Assembly (NCBI RefSeq): GCF_014656095.1
Contig: NZ_BNBT01000082.1
Location: 1 to 36,418 of the forward strand
Direction of reading: 5' to 3'
Source: Streptomyces longispororuber
GTDB taxonomy: Bacteria; Actinomycetota; Actinomycetes; Streptomycetales; Streptomycetaceae
Length of the DNA stretch: 36,418 nt
Both the position numbers and the translations under genes were made by a program. Of the stretch, positions 23,492-31,512 are shown in pieces. Each line of letters opens with the position of its first letter. The first letter of the stretch is position 1. The notes under the pieces are model-generated. The model saw nothing but the letters and a program-made list of their open reading frames with translations, did no database searches and was not told the DNA's origin.

Positions 23492-24820
23492 ATGCTGGCT
23501 GACGTGACCCAGACAACCGAGACGTCCGTACGCGGGGACGGCGCGCGGCCCGGCTCCCGCCCGGCGCGCCGGGGGCCCCGGATCCACCGCGCCTGGCTCG
23601 TCGCCGCCGTCACCTTCGTGACGATCATCGGCGGCGCCGCCTTCGCCTCGCTCCCCGGGCTGCTCATCGACCCGCTGCACGACGAATTCGCCTGGTCCCG
23701 GGGCGAGATCGGGCTCGCCGTCTCCATCAACATGGCGCTGTACGGGCTCACCGCGCCGTTCGCCGCCGCGCTCATGGACCGCTTCGGCATCCGCAGGGTC
23801 GTCGTGTCCGCGCTCAGCCTGGTCGCGGCGGGCGCGCTGCTCAGCGTGTGGATGACCGCGAGCTGGCAGCTCATGCTCTACTGGGGCCTCCTGGTGGGCC
23901 TCGGCACCGGCTCCATGGCGCTCGCCTTCTCCGCGACCGTCACCAACCGCTGGTTCGTCGCGCGGCGCGGCCTGGTCACCGGCATCCTGACCGCGGCGGG
24001 CGCCTCCGGGCAGCTCGTCTTCCTGCCGCTGTGCGCGTGGATCGTGGACGAGCACGGGTGGCGGCCCGCGTCCGTGACGGTCGCCCTCGCGGCGCTCGCC
24101 GTGGTGCCGTTCGTGTGGCTGCTGCTGCGGGACCACCCGGCGGACGTCGGACTCGCCCCGTACGGCGGCGAGTTCACACCCAGGCCGGAACCGGCGCGGG
24201 GCGCCGCCGCGCGCGCCGTACGGGTGCTCCTCGACGCCGCGCGGACGGGGCCGTTCTGGCTGCTCGCGGGCTCGTTCGCGATCTGCGGGGCGTCGACGAA
24301 CGGGCTGATCCGTACGCACTTCGTGCCGTCGGCGCACGACCACGGGATGCCGGTGACCGCCGCGGCCTCGCTGCTGGCCGTCATCGGGGTCTTCGACGTG
24401 GTGGGCACGATCGCCTCCGGCTGGCTCACGGACCGCTTCGAGGCGCGCCGCCTCCTCGCCGTCTACTACGCCCTGCGCGGCGTCTCCCTGCTCTTCCTGC
24501 CGATGCTGCTCGCGCCCGGTGTGCACGTACCGATGATCTTCTTCATCGTCTTCTACGGGCTCGACTGGGTGGCCACCGTGCCGCCCACGCTGGCCCTGTG
24601 CCGGGAGCACTACGGGGCGGACAGCGCCATCGTCTTCGGCTGGGTGCTGGCCTCGCACCAGGTCGGTGCGGCGGTGGTGGCGTTCCTGGGCGGGGTGGCC
24701 CGGGACGTCTTCGGCTCGTACGACGTGGTGTGGTACGCCTCCGGGGGCCTGTGCGCGGCGGCCGCGCTGATGGCGCTGGTGATCCGGCGCGGCGGCCGGG
24801 AGGCGGAACCGGCCGCCTGA
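23492..24820 (+). CDS. Major facilitator superfamily transporter (monocarboxylate/oxalate-formate antiporter-like)
   Basis: 442 residues from the ATG at 23492; a GTG at 23477 or 23504 is also possible, and no strong ribosome site decides. Twelve membrane segments follow a cytoplasmic N-terminus of about 30 residues. The loop after helix 2 contains ALMDRFGIRRVVV, and the second half has GWLTDRFEARRLL, both typical MFS signatures. The segment VTNRWFVARRGLVTGILTAAGASGQLVFLPL is characteristic of the monocarboxylate/OFA group. It may import the organic acid that feeds the CoA ligases, but this is inference. It is divergent from the GlxA-type regulator and convergent with the flavin reductase gene (14-bp gap). 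Confidence 0.9.
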   Translation: MLADVTQTTETSVRGDGARPGSRPARRGPRIHRAWLVAAVTFVTIIGGAAFASLPGLLIDPLHDEFAWSRGEIGLAVSINMALYGLTAPFAAALMDRFGIRRVVVSALSLVAAGALLSVWMTASWQLMLYWGLLVGLGTGSMALAFSATVTNRWFVARRGLVTGILTAAGASGQLVFLPLCAWIVDEHGWRPASVTVALAALAVVPFVWLLLRDHPADVGLAPYGGEFTPRPEPARGAAARAVRVLLDAARTGPFWLLAGSFAICGASTNGLIRTHFVPSAHDHGMPVTAAASLLAVIGVFDVVGTIASGWLTDRFEARRLLAVYYALRGVSLLFLPMLLAPGVHVPMIFFIVFYGLDWVATVPPTLALCREHYGADSAIVFGWVLASHQVGAAVVAFLGGVARDVFGSYDVVWYASGGLCAAAALMALVIRRGGREAEPAA

Positions 24821-24834
24821 ACCCCGCGGTCGTG

Positions 24835-25527
24835 TCAGCCGCCGACGCCGAAGGAGCCGCGGTGGAAGAGCAGCGGGCGCGCCCCCTCGCGCGGGGCGTC
24901 CAGGGCCTCGACCCGGCCGACCACGATGAGGTGGTCGCCGCCCGTGTGCACGGCGTGGACGGCGCAGTCGATCCAGGCGATCGCTCCCGCGAGGCGCGGG
25001 GAGCCCGTGACGGGGGCCGCGTCGTGTTCGACCCCCGCGAACTTGTCCGCCCCGCTGACCGCGAAGGCGCGGCACAGCTCCGCCTGGTCCGCGCCGAGGA
25101 CGTTCACGCAGAAGACGCCCGCGCGGGCGATGCGGGGCCACGTCGTGGACGCCCGGCCGACCATGAAGCAGACCAGCGGCGGGTCGAGGGAGAGGGACGA
25201 GAACGACTGGCAGGCGAAGCCCGCGGGGGCGCGGCCGGGGCCGCCCGGCGCGGTGACGACGGTGACGCCGGTGGCGAAGGTCCCGAGGACGCGGCGGAAC
25301 ACGGCCGGGTCCAGCGGGGCGCGCTCGTCCTCGCGGACGGCGCGCAGCCGGGGGCGGTGGCGGCCGTGGGCCCCCACGGGGGTGGGGCCCGCGGCGCCAC
25401 CGGCATCTGCGGCGGCTCCGGGGGCGGGGCCCGGGGCGGGGGCGTGGGCCACCGGTGGCGCCGTGTCCGGGGCGCCGGACGACCGGAGGTAGCGGACCAC
25501 GGTGGCGGCCATTGCGGCGTGTCCCAT
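24835..25527 (-). CDS. Flavin reductase-domain protein (HpaC/HsaB-like)
   Basis: 230 residues: an Ala/Pro-rich extension of about 70 residues, then a flavin reductase domain (FATGVTVVTAPG, FACQSFSSLSLDPPLVCFMV, FCVNVLGADQAELCRAFAVSGADKF). Such proteins reduce FMN or FAD with NAD(P)H and hand it to a two-component monooxygenase. No oxygenase component is adjacent, so its partner lies elsewhere. The ATG at 25527 has GGGAGG four bases upstream; an ATG at 25539 would leave no site. Operator d lies 18 bp upstream. The crotonase gene is upstream on the same strand with a 74-bp gap. Confidence 0.88.
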   Translation of the reverse strand: MGHAAMAATVVRYLRSSGAPDTAPPVAHAPAPGPAPGAAADAGGAAGPTPVGAHGRHRPRLRAVREDERAPLDPAVFRRVLGTFATGVTVVTAPGGPGRAPAGFACQSFSSLSLDPPLVCFMVGRASTTWPRIARAGVFCVNVLGADQAELCRAFAVSGADKFAGVEHDAAPVTGSPRLAGAIAWIDCAVHAVHTGGDHLIVVGRVEALDAPREGARPLLFHRGSFGVGG

Positions 25528-25544
25528 CACGCCTCCCATTAAAA

Positions 25545-25559
25545 CTGACACCTCGTCAG
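25545..25559. promoter_or_regulatory. Regulon operator d (one mismatch)
   Basis: CTGACACCTCGTCAG, one mismatch to the 6-3-6 pattern, 18 bp upstream of the flavin reductase start in the gap after the crotonase gene. Confidence 0.65.
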
Positions 25560-25601
25560 ATCGGAACCTGGCGGACTCTGCGGCTGTCGGTCGTGCGGGG
25601 C

Positions 25602-26411
25602 TCAACGGCCCTCGTACACCGGGGTGCGGCGTTCCACGAAGGCGGCCACGCCCTCCTGGGCGTCGCGGGTCGTCATGGTGATCTCCTGGGCGGCCGCCTC
25701 GGCGGCCAGGGCGGTGGCGCGGTCGCCGTCCAGGGAGGCGTTGACGAGCTGCTTGGTGAGGGCGAGGGCCCGGGTGGGCCCGGTGGCGAGGCGTTCCGCC
25801 CAGGCGCGGGCGGTCTTCTCCAGGTCGGCGTCCGGGACCACGCGGTTGACAAGCCCGAGGCGGGCGGCGTCGGCGGCGGGGAGGGCGTCGCCGAAGAACA
25901 TCAGCTCCTTGGCGCGCTGCGGGCCGACGAGGCGGGGCAGCAGGTAGGCCCCGGCGCCGTCCGGGACGAGGCCGCGGCGGACGAACACCTCGACGAACGC
26001 GGCCGACTCCGCGGCGAGCACCAGGTCGCAGGCGAGGGCGAGGTGGGCGCCGAGGCCGGCGGCGGTGCCGTGCACGGCGGCGAGTACGGGTTTCTCGCAG
26101 TCCAGGACGGCGGTGACGAGGCGCTGCGCGCCGCGGCGGATGGTACGGGCCACGTCCCCCGCCACGCGCTCGCCCGCGGCGGGCGTGGCGGGCGTGGCGC
26201 GCAGGTCCGCGCCGGCGCAGAAGGCGGGGCCGGTGGCGGTGAGGACGACGACCCGGGTGGCCGGGTCGGCGGAGGCCTCGTCGAACAGCGCGATGAGGTG
26301 GTCGCGGTGGGCGGGGGCCAGGGCGTTCCTGGCCTCCGGCCTGGCGAGGGTGATCCAGGTGACGTGGTGGGTGGTGGTGTGCTGGATGGGTGTGGCCATG
26401 GGCGTGGGCAT
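25602..26411 (-). CDS. Enoyl-CoA hydratase/isomerase (crotonase superfamily)
   Basis: 269 residues. Oxyanion-hole segments are AFCAGADLR and HGTAAGLGAHLALACD. In the active-site helix the protein reads FVRRGLVPDGAGAYLLPRLVG. The usual hydratase GLIPGxGG is replaced by GLVPDxGxxxLLPR, as in PaaG/enoyl-CoA isomerase-like members where that Asp is catalytic. It may therefore isomerise or hydrate a ring or branched enoyl-CoA rather than a plain straight chain. The ATG at 26411 was chosen; an in-frame ATG at 26399 is possible. No regulon operator precedes it; the upstream 770 bp is repeat DNA. Confidence 0.9.
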   Translation of the reverse strand: MPTPMATPIQHTTTHHVTWITLARPEARNALAPAHRDHLIALFDEASADPATRVVVLTATGPAFCAGADLRATPATPAAGERVAGDVARTIRRGAQRLVTAVLDCEKPVLAAVHGTAAGLGAHLALACDLVLAAESAAFVEVFVRRGLVPDGAGAYLLPRLVGPQRAKELMFFGDALPAADAARLGLVNRVVPDADLEKTARAWAERLATGPTRALALTKQLVNASLDGDRATALAAEAAAQEITMTTRDAQEGVAAFVERRTPVYEGR

Positions 26412-26455
26412 GGGGTGTCCGTCCGTGGGTGGGTGAATGGTGGGTGGGCCCTCGC

Positions 26456-26572
26456 GGGGTGCGCCCCAGTCCCGCCCCTTTCCCGAAACCATGGGGCTCC
26501 GCCCCCTGGACCCCCGACCTCATCGGCGCTCCGCGCCTCGTCCTCAAACGCCGGACGGGCTGAAACCCCCGG
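26456..26572. repeat. Abundant streptomycete extragenic repeat element
   Basis: A run of small inverted repeats (GGGGCTCCGCCCC; CGGCGCTCCGCGCC) ending in CCTCAAACGCCGGACGGGCT. From memory, near-identical segments occur in many intergenic regions of Streptomyces genomes. Here the element leads straight into the ~100-bp array. Confidence 0.7.
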
Positions 26573-27178
26573 CGGTGCGGGTCGGGGGCGGCGTGCAGGC
26601 CGTGAGGTGAGGTCGGGGCCGGGTGGGGAGGTGTGGTGGCACGGGTGGGCGGGTGGGTGGAAATCCGCCGCGAAGCGGTGGCACAAATCGAGGACGGTGT
26701 GAAAGCCGCCAGGTCGGGGCCGGGTGGGGAAGTGTGGTGGCACGGGTGGGCGGGTGGGTGAGGATCCGCCGCGGAGCGGCGGTGCAGGTCGGGGGCGGTG
26801 TGCAAGCCGCGAGGTCGGGGCCGGGCTGCCCGGTGGGGCTGTACGGGTGGGCGGGTGGGTGAGGGTCCGGCGCGGAGCGGCGGGGTGTGGGGCGGGGGCG
26901 GCGTGCGAGCCGCCAGGTCGGGGCCGGGCCATCAGGTGCGGTGGTACGGGTGGGCGGGTGGGAAAGCACGACGGCGACGGCGGGGCAGCGCTCCGCGCCG
27001 GGGCCCGGCGGGCGAAGCGGGGGCGGTACGGGTGGGCGGGTGGGTGAGGATCCGCCGCGGAGCGGCGGTGCAGGTCGGGGATGGCGTGCAAGCCGCAAGG
27101 TCGGGGCCGGGCTGCCCGGTGGGGCCGTGCGGGTGGGCGGGTGGGCAGGGCAGGCAGGGCAGGCAGGGCAGGGCCGCA
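26573..27178. repeat. Second ~101-bp tandem array, inverted relative to the 5-kb array
   Basis: The tract GGGTGGGCGGGTGGG occurs on the plus strand at 26643-26657, 26744-26758, 26845-26859, 26948-26962, 27030-27044 and 27131-27145 (spacings 101, 101, 103, 82, 101). Each good unit continues TGAGGATCCGCCGCGGAGCGGCGG, in which CCGCCGC-GGA-GCGGCGG (e.g. 26766-26782) is a 7-bp-stem hairpin. Then comes CAGGTCGGGG...AAGCCGC.AGGTCGGGGCCGGG. The 26948 unit has a different, shorter body. The array ends in three GGGCAGGCA 9-bp repeats (27143-27175). No gene is present; it follows the acyl-CoA synthetase stop on the minus strand. Confidence 0.88.
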
Positions 27179-27181
27179 GCC

Positions 27182-29401
27182 TCAAGCGCAGCGCACCAAC
27201 GCGTCCAAGGCCGCCACGCCCTGGCCCAGCACCACCAGCGGATTGATCTCCAGCTCGGCCAACGCCCCACCCAGCTCCAGAGCCATCCGCTGCACCCGCA
27301 GCACCACCTCCACCAGCGCGTCCAGGTCCCCCGGCGGAGCCCCCCGTACGCCGTCCAGAAGCGGCCGCCCCCGTAGTTCGTCGAGCATCGCCCGGGCCTG
27401 GTCCTCGCCGAACGGTGGCACGCGGACGGAGACGTCGTGGAGGACCTCCACGAGCACCCCGCCGAGCCCCACCGTCACCGTGGGGCCGAAGAGCGGGTCC
27501 TGGCTGACGCCGACCACCATCTCGACGCCGCGCTCCACCATCTGGCAGACCAGGACGCCGTCCAGGTCGACGTCCTCGTAGCGGGCGATGTCGGTGAGGT
27601 CGCGGTAGGCGTCGCGGACCTGGCTGGCGGAGGTGAGGCCGATCTTGACCAGGCCGAGGTCGGTCTTGTGGGCTATGCGGGCGCCGGAGGCCTTCATGAC
27701 GACGGGGTAGCCGACCTGCCCGGCGGCGCGGACGGCGGCCGCCGCGCTGGTGACGAGCTGCTCGCGCGGTACGCGGATGCCGTACGCCCGCAGGAGCTGC
27801 TTCGCGGCGTGCTCGCTGAGCTGGTGGCCGGGCCGCAGCAGGGCCTGGGCCTTGCGGAAGGAGGGCGAGGGGGTGCGCGGCGCCTCGTCGAAGGGCGAGC
27901 GGTAGGAGGCGGTGAAGCGGTGGTGGGCGAGGTAGGCGCGGACGGCGGTGACGCAGTTGGCGAAGGTGCGGAAGGTGGCGACGCGGGAGGAGCCGAGGAG
28001 GGTCGTGCGGTAGGCGTCCTCCGTGCCGACCGGGGAGCCCCAGATGACGCAGACCAGCTTGTCCGTGTCCTCGGCCGCCGCGACCAGGTCCCGTACGAGC
28101 TTGTCGCTCAGCGGCGGGAACGGGCCCGTGACGGGGCAGACCAGGACGCCGATCTCCGGGTCGGCGAGGAGCGCGTCGATGATCTTCCGGCCGCGCCCGT
28201 CGCCGACGGGGTGGCCGCCGTTGTCGACGGGGTTGGAGACGTTCAGGTCGTGCGGGATCCACTGGTGGAGCTCCGCCTGCTTCGCCTCCGACAGGCGCGG
28301 CAGGCGCAGGCCCGCGGCGGCCGCCAGGTCGGCGAAGTGCGCGCCGGTGCCGCCGGAGATGCAGTGGACGGCGACGCCGTCGGCGCGCGGCGGCCGGGCC
28401 CGCGCCAGCAGGGCGGCGGTGTCCTGGAGTTCGTCGAGCCCGTCGACGCGGATCACGCCGTACTGGCGCATCGCCGCGTCCACGACCGTGTCGGCGCCGG
28501 TCAGCTTGCCGGTGTGGGAGGCGGCCGTACGGGCGCCGGTCTCGGTGCGGCCGACCTTGACGGCGACCACGGGGACGCCGCGCCGGGCGGCCCGGTCGGC
28601 GGCGAGGAGGAAGGCGCGGCCGTCCTTCAGGCCCTCGACGTAGGCGGCGACGCAGCCGACCTCCGGCTGCTCGGCGAAGTACGCGAGGAAGTCGGCGGTC
28701 TCCAGGTCGGCCTCGTTGCCGGTGGGCGCCCAGTGGGAGAGGCGGATGCCCAGCTCCTGGAGGGCGTAGAGGGGGCGGCCCTGGTGGCCGGACTGGGTGA
28801 GCAGGGCGATGGCGGGCCCTTGGAGGTCCGCGCGGAACTCCTGGAAGGCGTTGAGGTTGGTGTTGGGGCCGAGCAGGCGCAGCCCCGTGCCGCGGACGGC
28901 GGCGGCAAGACGGTCCTGCGCGGCGGCGCCGGCCGCGCCGGTCTCGGCGAAGCCGGAGGCGAAGACCACCGCGAACCGCGCCTTGGCGGCGGCGAGTTCC
29001 TCGACCACGGGCAGCGGGTCGCCCACCAGGACGGCGGCGACGTCCACCGGCTCGGGCAGCTCCGCCACCGACCGGACGCAGGGGACGCCGAGGACGGCCG
29101 GGCGGGTGGGGTGCACCGGGTACAGCCGGGCGCCGACGCGCGCGGCCCAGGCGGCGAGTTGGCGGGTGACGCCGGAGTTGGGCCGCCCCTCGGCGTCCGA
29201 CGCGCCGACGACGGCGACGGTCTCGGGCCGGAAGAAGCGGTCCAGGTCGGGTACGTCGGCGTGCAGCGGGCGGCCGCTCACGTCCAGGTCGCCCGCGGCG
29301 GCGGCGCGGCCGTGGACGGTGGCGGAGGGGAGGTTGCCGCAGGCCACGGCGCGTGCGCGGCGGGGGTCGGGGGTGAAGGTGCCGTAGGTCGATCCAAGCA
29401 T
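27182..29401 (-). CDS. NDP-forming acyl-CoA synthetase (fused alpha-beta acetyl-CoA/feruloyl-CoA synthetase type)
   Basis: 739 residues. Order: CoA-binding Rossmann domain (RFFRPETVAVVGAS, about 55-150), flavodoxin-like succinyl-CoA-ligase domains (LTQSGHQGRPL, SHWAPTGNEADLETADFL), the phospho-histidine loop AASHTGKLTGAD with H296, and a C-terminal ATP-grasp domain (AKQLLRAYGIRVPREQLV ... VVMKASGARIAHKTDLGLV ... INPLVVLGQGV). It makes or uses an acyl-CoA through a phosphorylated intermediate, with ATP or ADP. It has a ~45-residue N-terminal extension, and the GGAG site before the ATG at 29401 is rather distant, so the start could be further in. Two operators (e, f) lie 90-130 bp upstream. Confidence 0.92.
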   Translation of the reverse strand: MLGSTYGTFTPDPRRARAVACGNLPSATVHGRAAAAGDLDVSGRPLHADVPDLDRFFRPETVAVVGASDAEGRPNSGVTRQLAAWAARVGARLYPVHPTRPAVLGVPCVRSVAELPEPVDVAAVLVGDPLPVVEELAAAKARFAVVFASGFAETGAAGAAAQDRLAAAVRGTGLRLLGPNTNLNAFQEFRADLQGPAIALLTQSGHQGRPLYALQELGIRLSHWAPTGNEADLETADFLAYFAEQPEVGCVAAYVEGLKDGRAFLLAADRAARRGVPVVAVKVGRTETGARTAASHTGKLTGADTVVDAAMRQYGVIRVDGLDELQDTAALLARARPPRADGVAVHCISGGTGAHFADLAAAAGLRLPRLSEAKQAELHQWIPHDLNVSNPVDNGGHPVGDGRGRKIIDALLADPEIGVLVCPVTGPFPPLSDKLVRDLVAAAEDTDKLVCVIWGSPVGTEDAYRTTLLGSSRVATFRTFANCVTAVRAYLAHHRFTASYRSPFDEAPRTPSPSFRKAQALLRPGHQLSEHAAKQLLRAYGIRVPREQLVTSAAAAVRAAGQVGYPVVMKASGARIAHKTDLGLVKIGLTSASQVRDAYRDLTDIARYEDVDLDGVLVCQMVERGVEMVVGVSQDPLFGPTVTVGLGGVLVEVLHDVSVRVPPFGEDQARAMLDELRGRPLLDGVRGAPPGDLDALVEVVLRVQRMALELGGALAELEINPLVVLGQGVAALDALVRCA

Positions 29402-29490
29402 CGGTCCGCCCGCTCCTGTGTGACAGTGACGACGGTGGCGACGGTGGGGCGAGGGCGCGCGGAGGGCCGCCCGGCCCGTGTGTCCCAGAA

Positions 29491-29505
29491 TTGACGCTTA
29501 GTCAG
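29491..29505. promoter_or_regulatory. Regulon operator e (two mismatches)
   Basis: TTGACGCTTAGTCAG, two mismatches to the 6-3-6 pattern with the ATTAC flank kept. It lies 24 bp centre to centre from the perfect operator f, giving a double site upstream of the acyl-CoA synthetase gene. Confidence 0.55.
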
Positions 29506-29514
29506 ATTACTGAA

Positions 29515-29529
29515 CTGACGGCCCGTCAG
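29515..29529. promoter_or_regulatory. Regulon operator f (perfect CTGACG-N3-CGTCAG)
   Basis: CTGACGGCCCGTCAG, perfect inverted repeat, 114 bp upstream of the acyl-CoA synthetase start and next to the weaker site e. Confidence 0.75.
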
Positions 29530-29975
29530 GAATGGGGCGGGCGGCAAAGTCCGGTGGGCGGTGGGCCGGAGCCGGCGGGCGGCGGCCCGGGCCCGATGGG
29601 CGGCGGACCCGGCCTGACGGGCGGTGGGCCGAGCCCGGTGGGCGTGCACGCACCGCGGTGGGCGTGCGCGTACCGCTGTGGGCGTGCGCGTACCGCCGTT
29701 GGGCGCGCGTACCGCGGTGGGCGGCGGGCGCGGCCCGGGGAGGAGGGCGGCGCGGCTCCGTCCGGCGGCGCGACGTCGTCCGGTGGGGCGTGTGGGGCGG
29801 CCGCGGCGGACCGTGCGCCCCGCCCTCCACGGAACCTCACGATCCGCCCCCTGCCAAGGGCGCCTCGGCACAGTGGCCGGTTACGTACGGGCGGCGCGGC
29901 CCATGGAGGCGGCGGGGACTGCGAGGGCGGCGCGGCCCGCGGAGGCGGCGGAGGCCGGGAGGCCGGGGCCTCGGG
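29530..29975. repeat. Gene-free spacer of short tandem repeats
   Basis: From about 29565 to 29640 four ~21-bp variants of GGGCGGCGGxCCxGGCCxG follow each other. From about 29638 to 29720 come four 19-20 bp variants of GTGGGCGTGCGCGTACCGC. A 27-bp block starting GGGCGGCGCGGCCC is duplicated at 29889-29915 and 29925-29951. Frames through it are long but low-complexity and not coding in my reading. Confidence 0.65.
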
Positions 29976-31169
29976 CTACGCCTTCGACCGGGCCACCGCC
30001 CGGGCGATCCGGCCCGCGTCCAGGCGCAGCTCCCGCAGGGTCCCGCTGATCGGGTTGGTGAAGCCCGTGAAGTACAGGCCCGGGGCCTCGGGCGCGGTGC
30101 GGGCGCCGTGGACGCGGGGGCGGCCGCGGGCGTCGAGGACGCCGAGGTGGCCGAGGAGGGGTTCCAGGGCGCGGCGGTAGCCGGTGGCGGCGATGACCGC
30201 GTCGGGGCCGACGCGGCTGCCGTCGGCCAGCACCACCTTGCCGTCCTCGAAGGCCTCGACGGCGGCCACGGGCTCGACCCGCCCCGCGCGCACCGCGTCG
30301 ATCAGGCCGACGTCCTGCACCGGGATGGCGCCCTCGCGGACGCGCGAGTACAGGCCGGTGGCGGGGCGCGGCAGCCCGTGCGCGGACAGGTCGGGCACGC
30401 TGACGCGGGCCAGCACGCGCCCGAGCCGGTCGACCACGGGGACCGGCAGCCTGCGGCACAGGATCGCGGAGCGCTGCGCGGGCCACCCGGCGGTGGAGCG
30501 GCGCACGATGTGCGGGGCGGTGCGCACGGCGAGCCGTACGCGGGCGGCGCCGCCCTCGACCAGGTCGACGGCGATCTCGGCCCCGGTGTTGCCGACGCCG
30601 ACCACGAGGACGTCCTTGCCCGCGTACGGGCCGGGCGCGCGGTAGGAGGAGGCGTGGATCAGCTCGCCGGGGTAGGAGTCGGCGCCCGGCCAGTCCGGCA
30701 GGTGGGGGGTGTGGTTGTAGCCGGTGGCGACCACCACCGCGCGGCCCGCCAGCGCACGGCCGCCGGTGGCGCGCAGGAGCCAGCCCGCGCCGTCCGGGGC
30801 GCGCTCCAGGCGGGTCACCTCCACGCCCGTGACGACGTCCAGGTCGTGGTGCTCGGCGTACTTCTCCAGGTACCTGACCACGTTGTCGCGCGCCACCCAG
30901 CGGCCGAACGAGCGCGGCATCGCCAGGCCCGGCAGCGCGGACAGGCGGCGGGTGGTGTGCAGGTGGAGGCGGTCGTAGTGGCCGCGCCAGGAGGCGCCGA
31001 CGTGGTCGGACCGCTCCAGGACGACGGCGCGTACGCCGCGGCCGCGCAGGGCGGCGGCGACGGAGAGGCCACCGGGGCCGGCGCCGATGACGTACACCGG
31101 ACGGGCCGGTCCTCGCCGGTCCGGGTGGGGCCGGTCGGTGCTGGTGAGCGGGGAATGCGAGTCGGCCAT
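29976..31169 (-). CDS. FAD-dependent oxidoreductase, flavin-containing monooxygenase-like
   Basis: 397 residues. The N-terminal FAD motif is VIGAGPGGLSVAAAL, the second nucleotide motif VVGVGNTGAEIA, and ATGYNHTPHLPDWPG/ATGYRRALEPL are the linker ATG motifs. YPGELIHASSYR matches the FMO fingerprint FxGxxxHxxx(F/Y) with Tyr first. Such group B enzymes oxygenate heteroatoms or carbonyl carbons with NADPH and O2. The ATG at 31169 lacks a good ribosome site; a GTG at 31097 would start just before the FAD motif. Operator g lies 112 bp upstream in the divergent gap shared with the DUF35 gene. The substrate is unknown. Confidence 0.88.
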   Translation of the reverse strand: MADSHSPLTSTDRPHPDRRGPARPVYVIGAGPGGLSVAAALRGRGVRAVVLERSDHVGASWRGHYDRLHLHTTRRLSALPGLAMPRSFGRWVARDNVVRYLEKYAEHHDLDVVTGVEVTRLERAPDGAGWLLRATGGRALAGRAVVVATGYNHTPHLPDWPGADSYPGELIHASSYRAPGPYAGKDVLVVGVGNTGAEIAVDLVEGGAARVRLAVRTAPHIVRRSTAGWPAQRSAILCRRLPVPVVDRLGRVLARVSVPDLSAHGLPRPATGLYSRVREGAIPVQDVGLIDAVRAGRVEPVAAVEAFEDGKVVLADGSRVGPDAVIAATGYRRALEPLLGHLGVLDARGRPRVHGARTAPEAPGLYFTGFTNPISGTLRELRLDAGRIARAVARSKA

Positions 31170-31280
31170 GACGGGAGGGTAACCACGCCGTCACTTGATG
31201 GGTGACGGTCAAGTCCGAAACCGGTTGCGAATTGATCACGTACGACGGACCCTTGCGCGCCCGGTGAGCGGTGCGCTCAA

Positions 31281-31295
31281 CTGACGGTGCGTCAG
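31281..31295. promoter_or_regulatory. Regulon operator g (perfect CTGACG-N3-CGTCAG)
   Basis: CTGACGGTGCGTCAG, perfect inverted repeat flanked by AA and TTAG. It lies between the divergent FMO-like gene and the leader ORF/DUF35 pair, about 65 bp before the leader ATG, similar to the b-to-leader distance (60 bp). Confidence 0.75.
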
Positions 31296-31359
31296 TTAGC
31301 GGTGCGCGCCCCCGCCGACCGGGGAAGGCCGCCCCACCGCCGAACAGGGAAGGCACCCC

Positions 31360-31512
31360 ATGGACACCGTCCGGCACAGCGGCACCGCGCGGCTCCCCGT
31401 TCCCCGTGGCGGCCCCGGCCCGGGGCGGCCGGGGCGTCGCCGCCGCCCGCGGCAGAAGGGCCGGTTCGCGCGGGGCGCGGGGTCCGTCGGCGCGGCGGCG
31501 GTGCGCCGGTGA
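31360..31512 (+). CDS. Possible 50-residue basic leader ORF overlapping the DUF35 start
   Basis: ATG at 31360 has GGGAAGG six bases upstream. The ORF encodes 50 residues, very rich in Arg, Gly and Pro (MDTVRHSGTARLPVPRGGPG...), and its TGA overlaps the DUF35 GTG as GTGA. The overlap and ribosome site suggest translation, but the composition is what any frame of GC-rich DNA would give. It may be a coupling leader rather than a functional protein. Confidence 0.35.
   Translation: MDTVRHSGTARLPVPRGGPGPGRPGRRRRPRQKGRFARGAGSVGAAAVRR

Noticed and set aside
29532..31205. Long plus-strand frame antisense to the FMO-like gene
   Set aside because: It runs through short tandem repeats and then mirrors the flavoprotein; it is a GC-rich antisense artefact.
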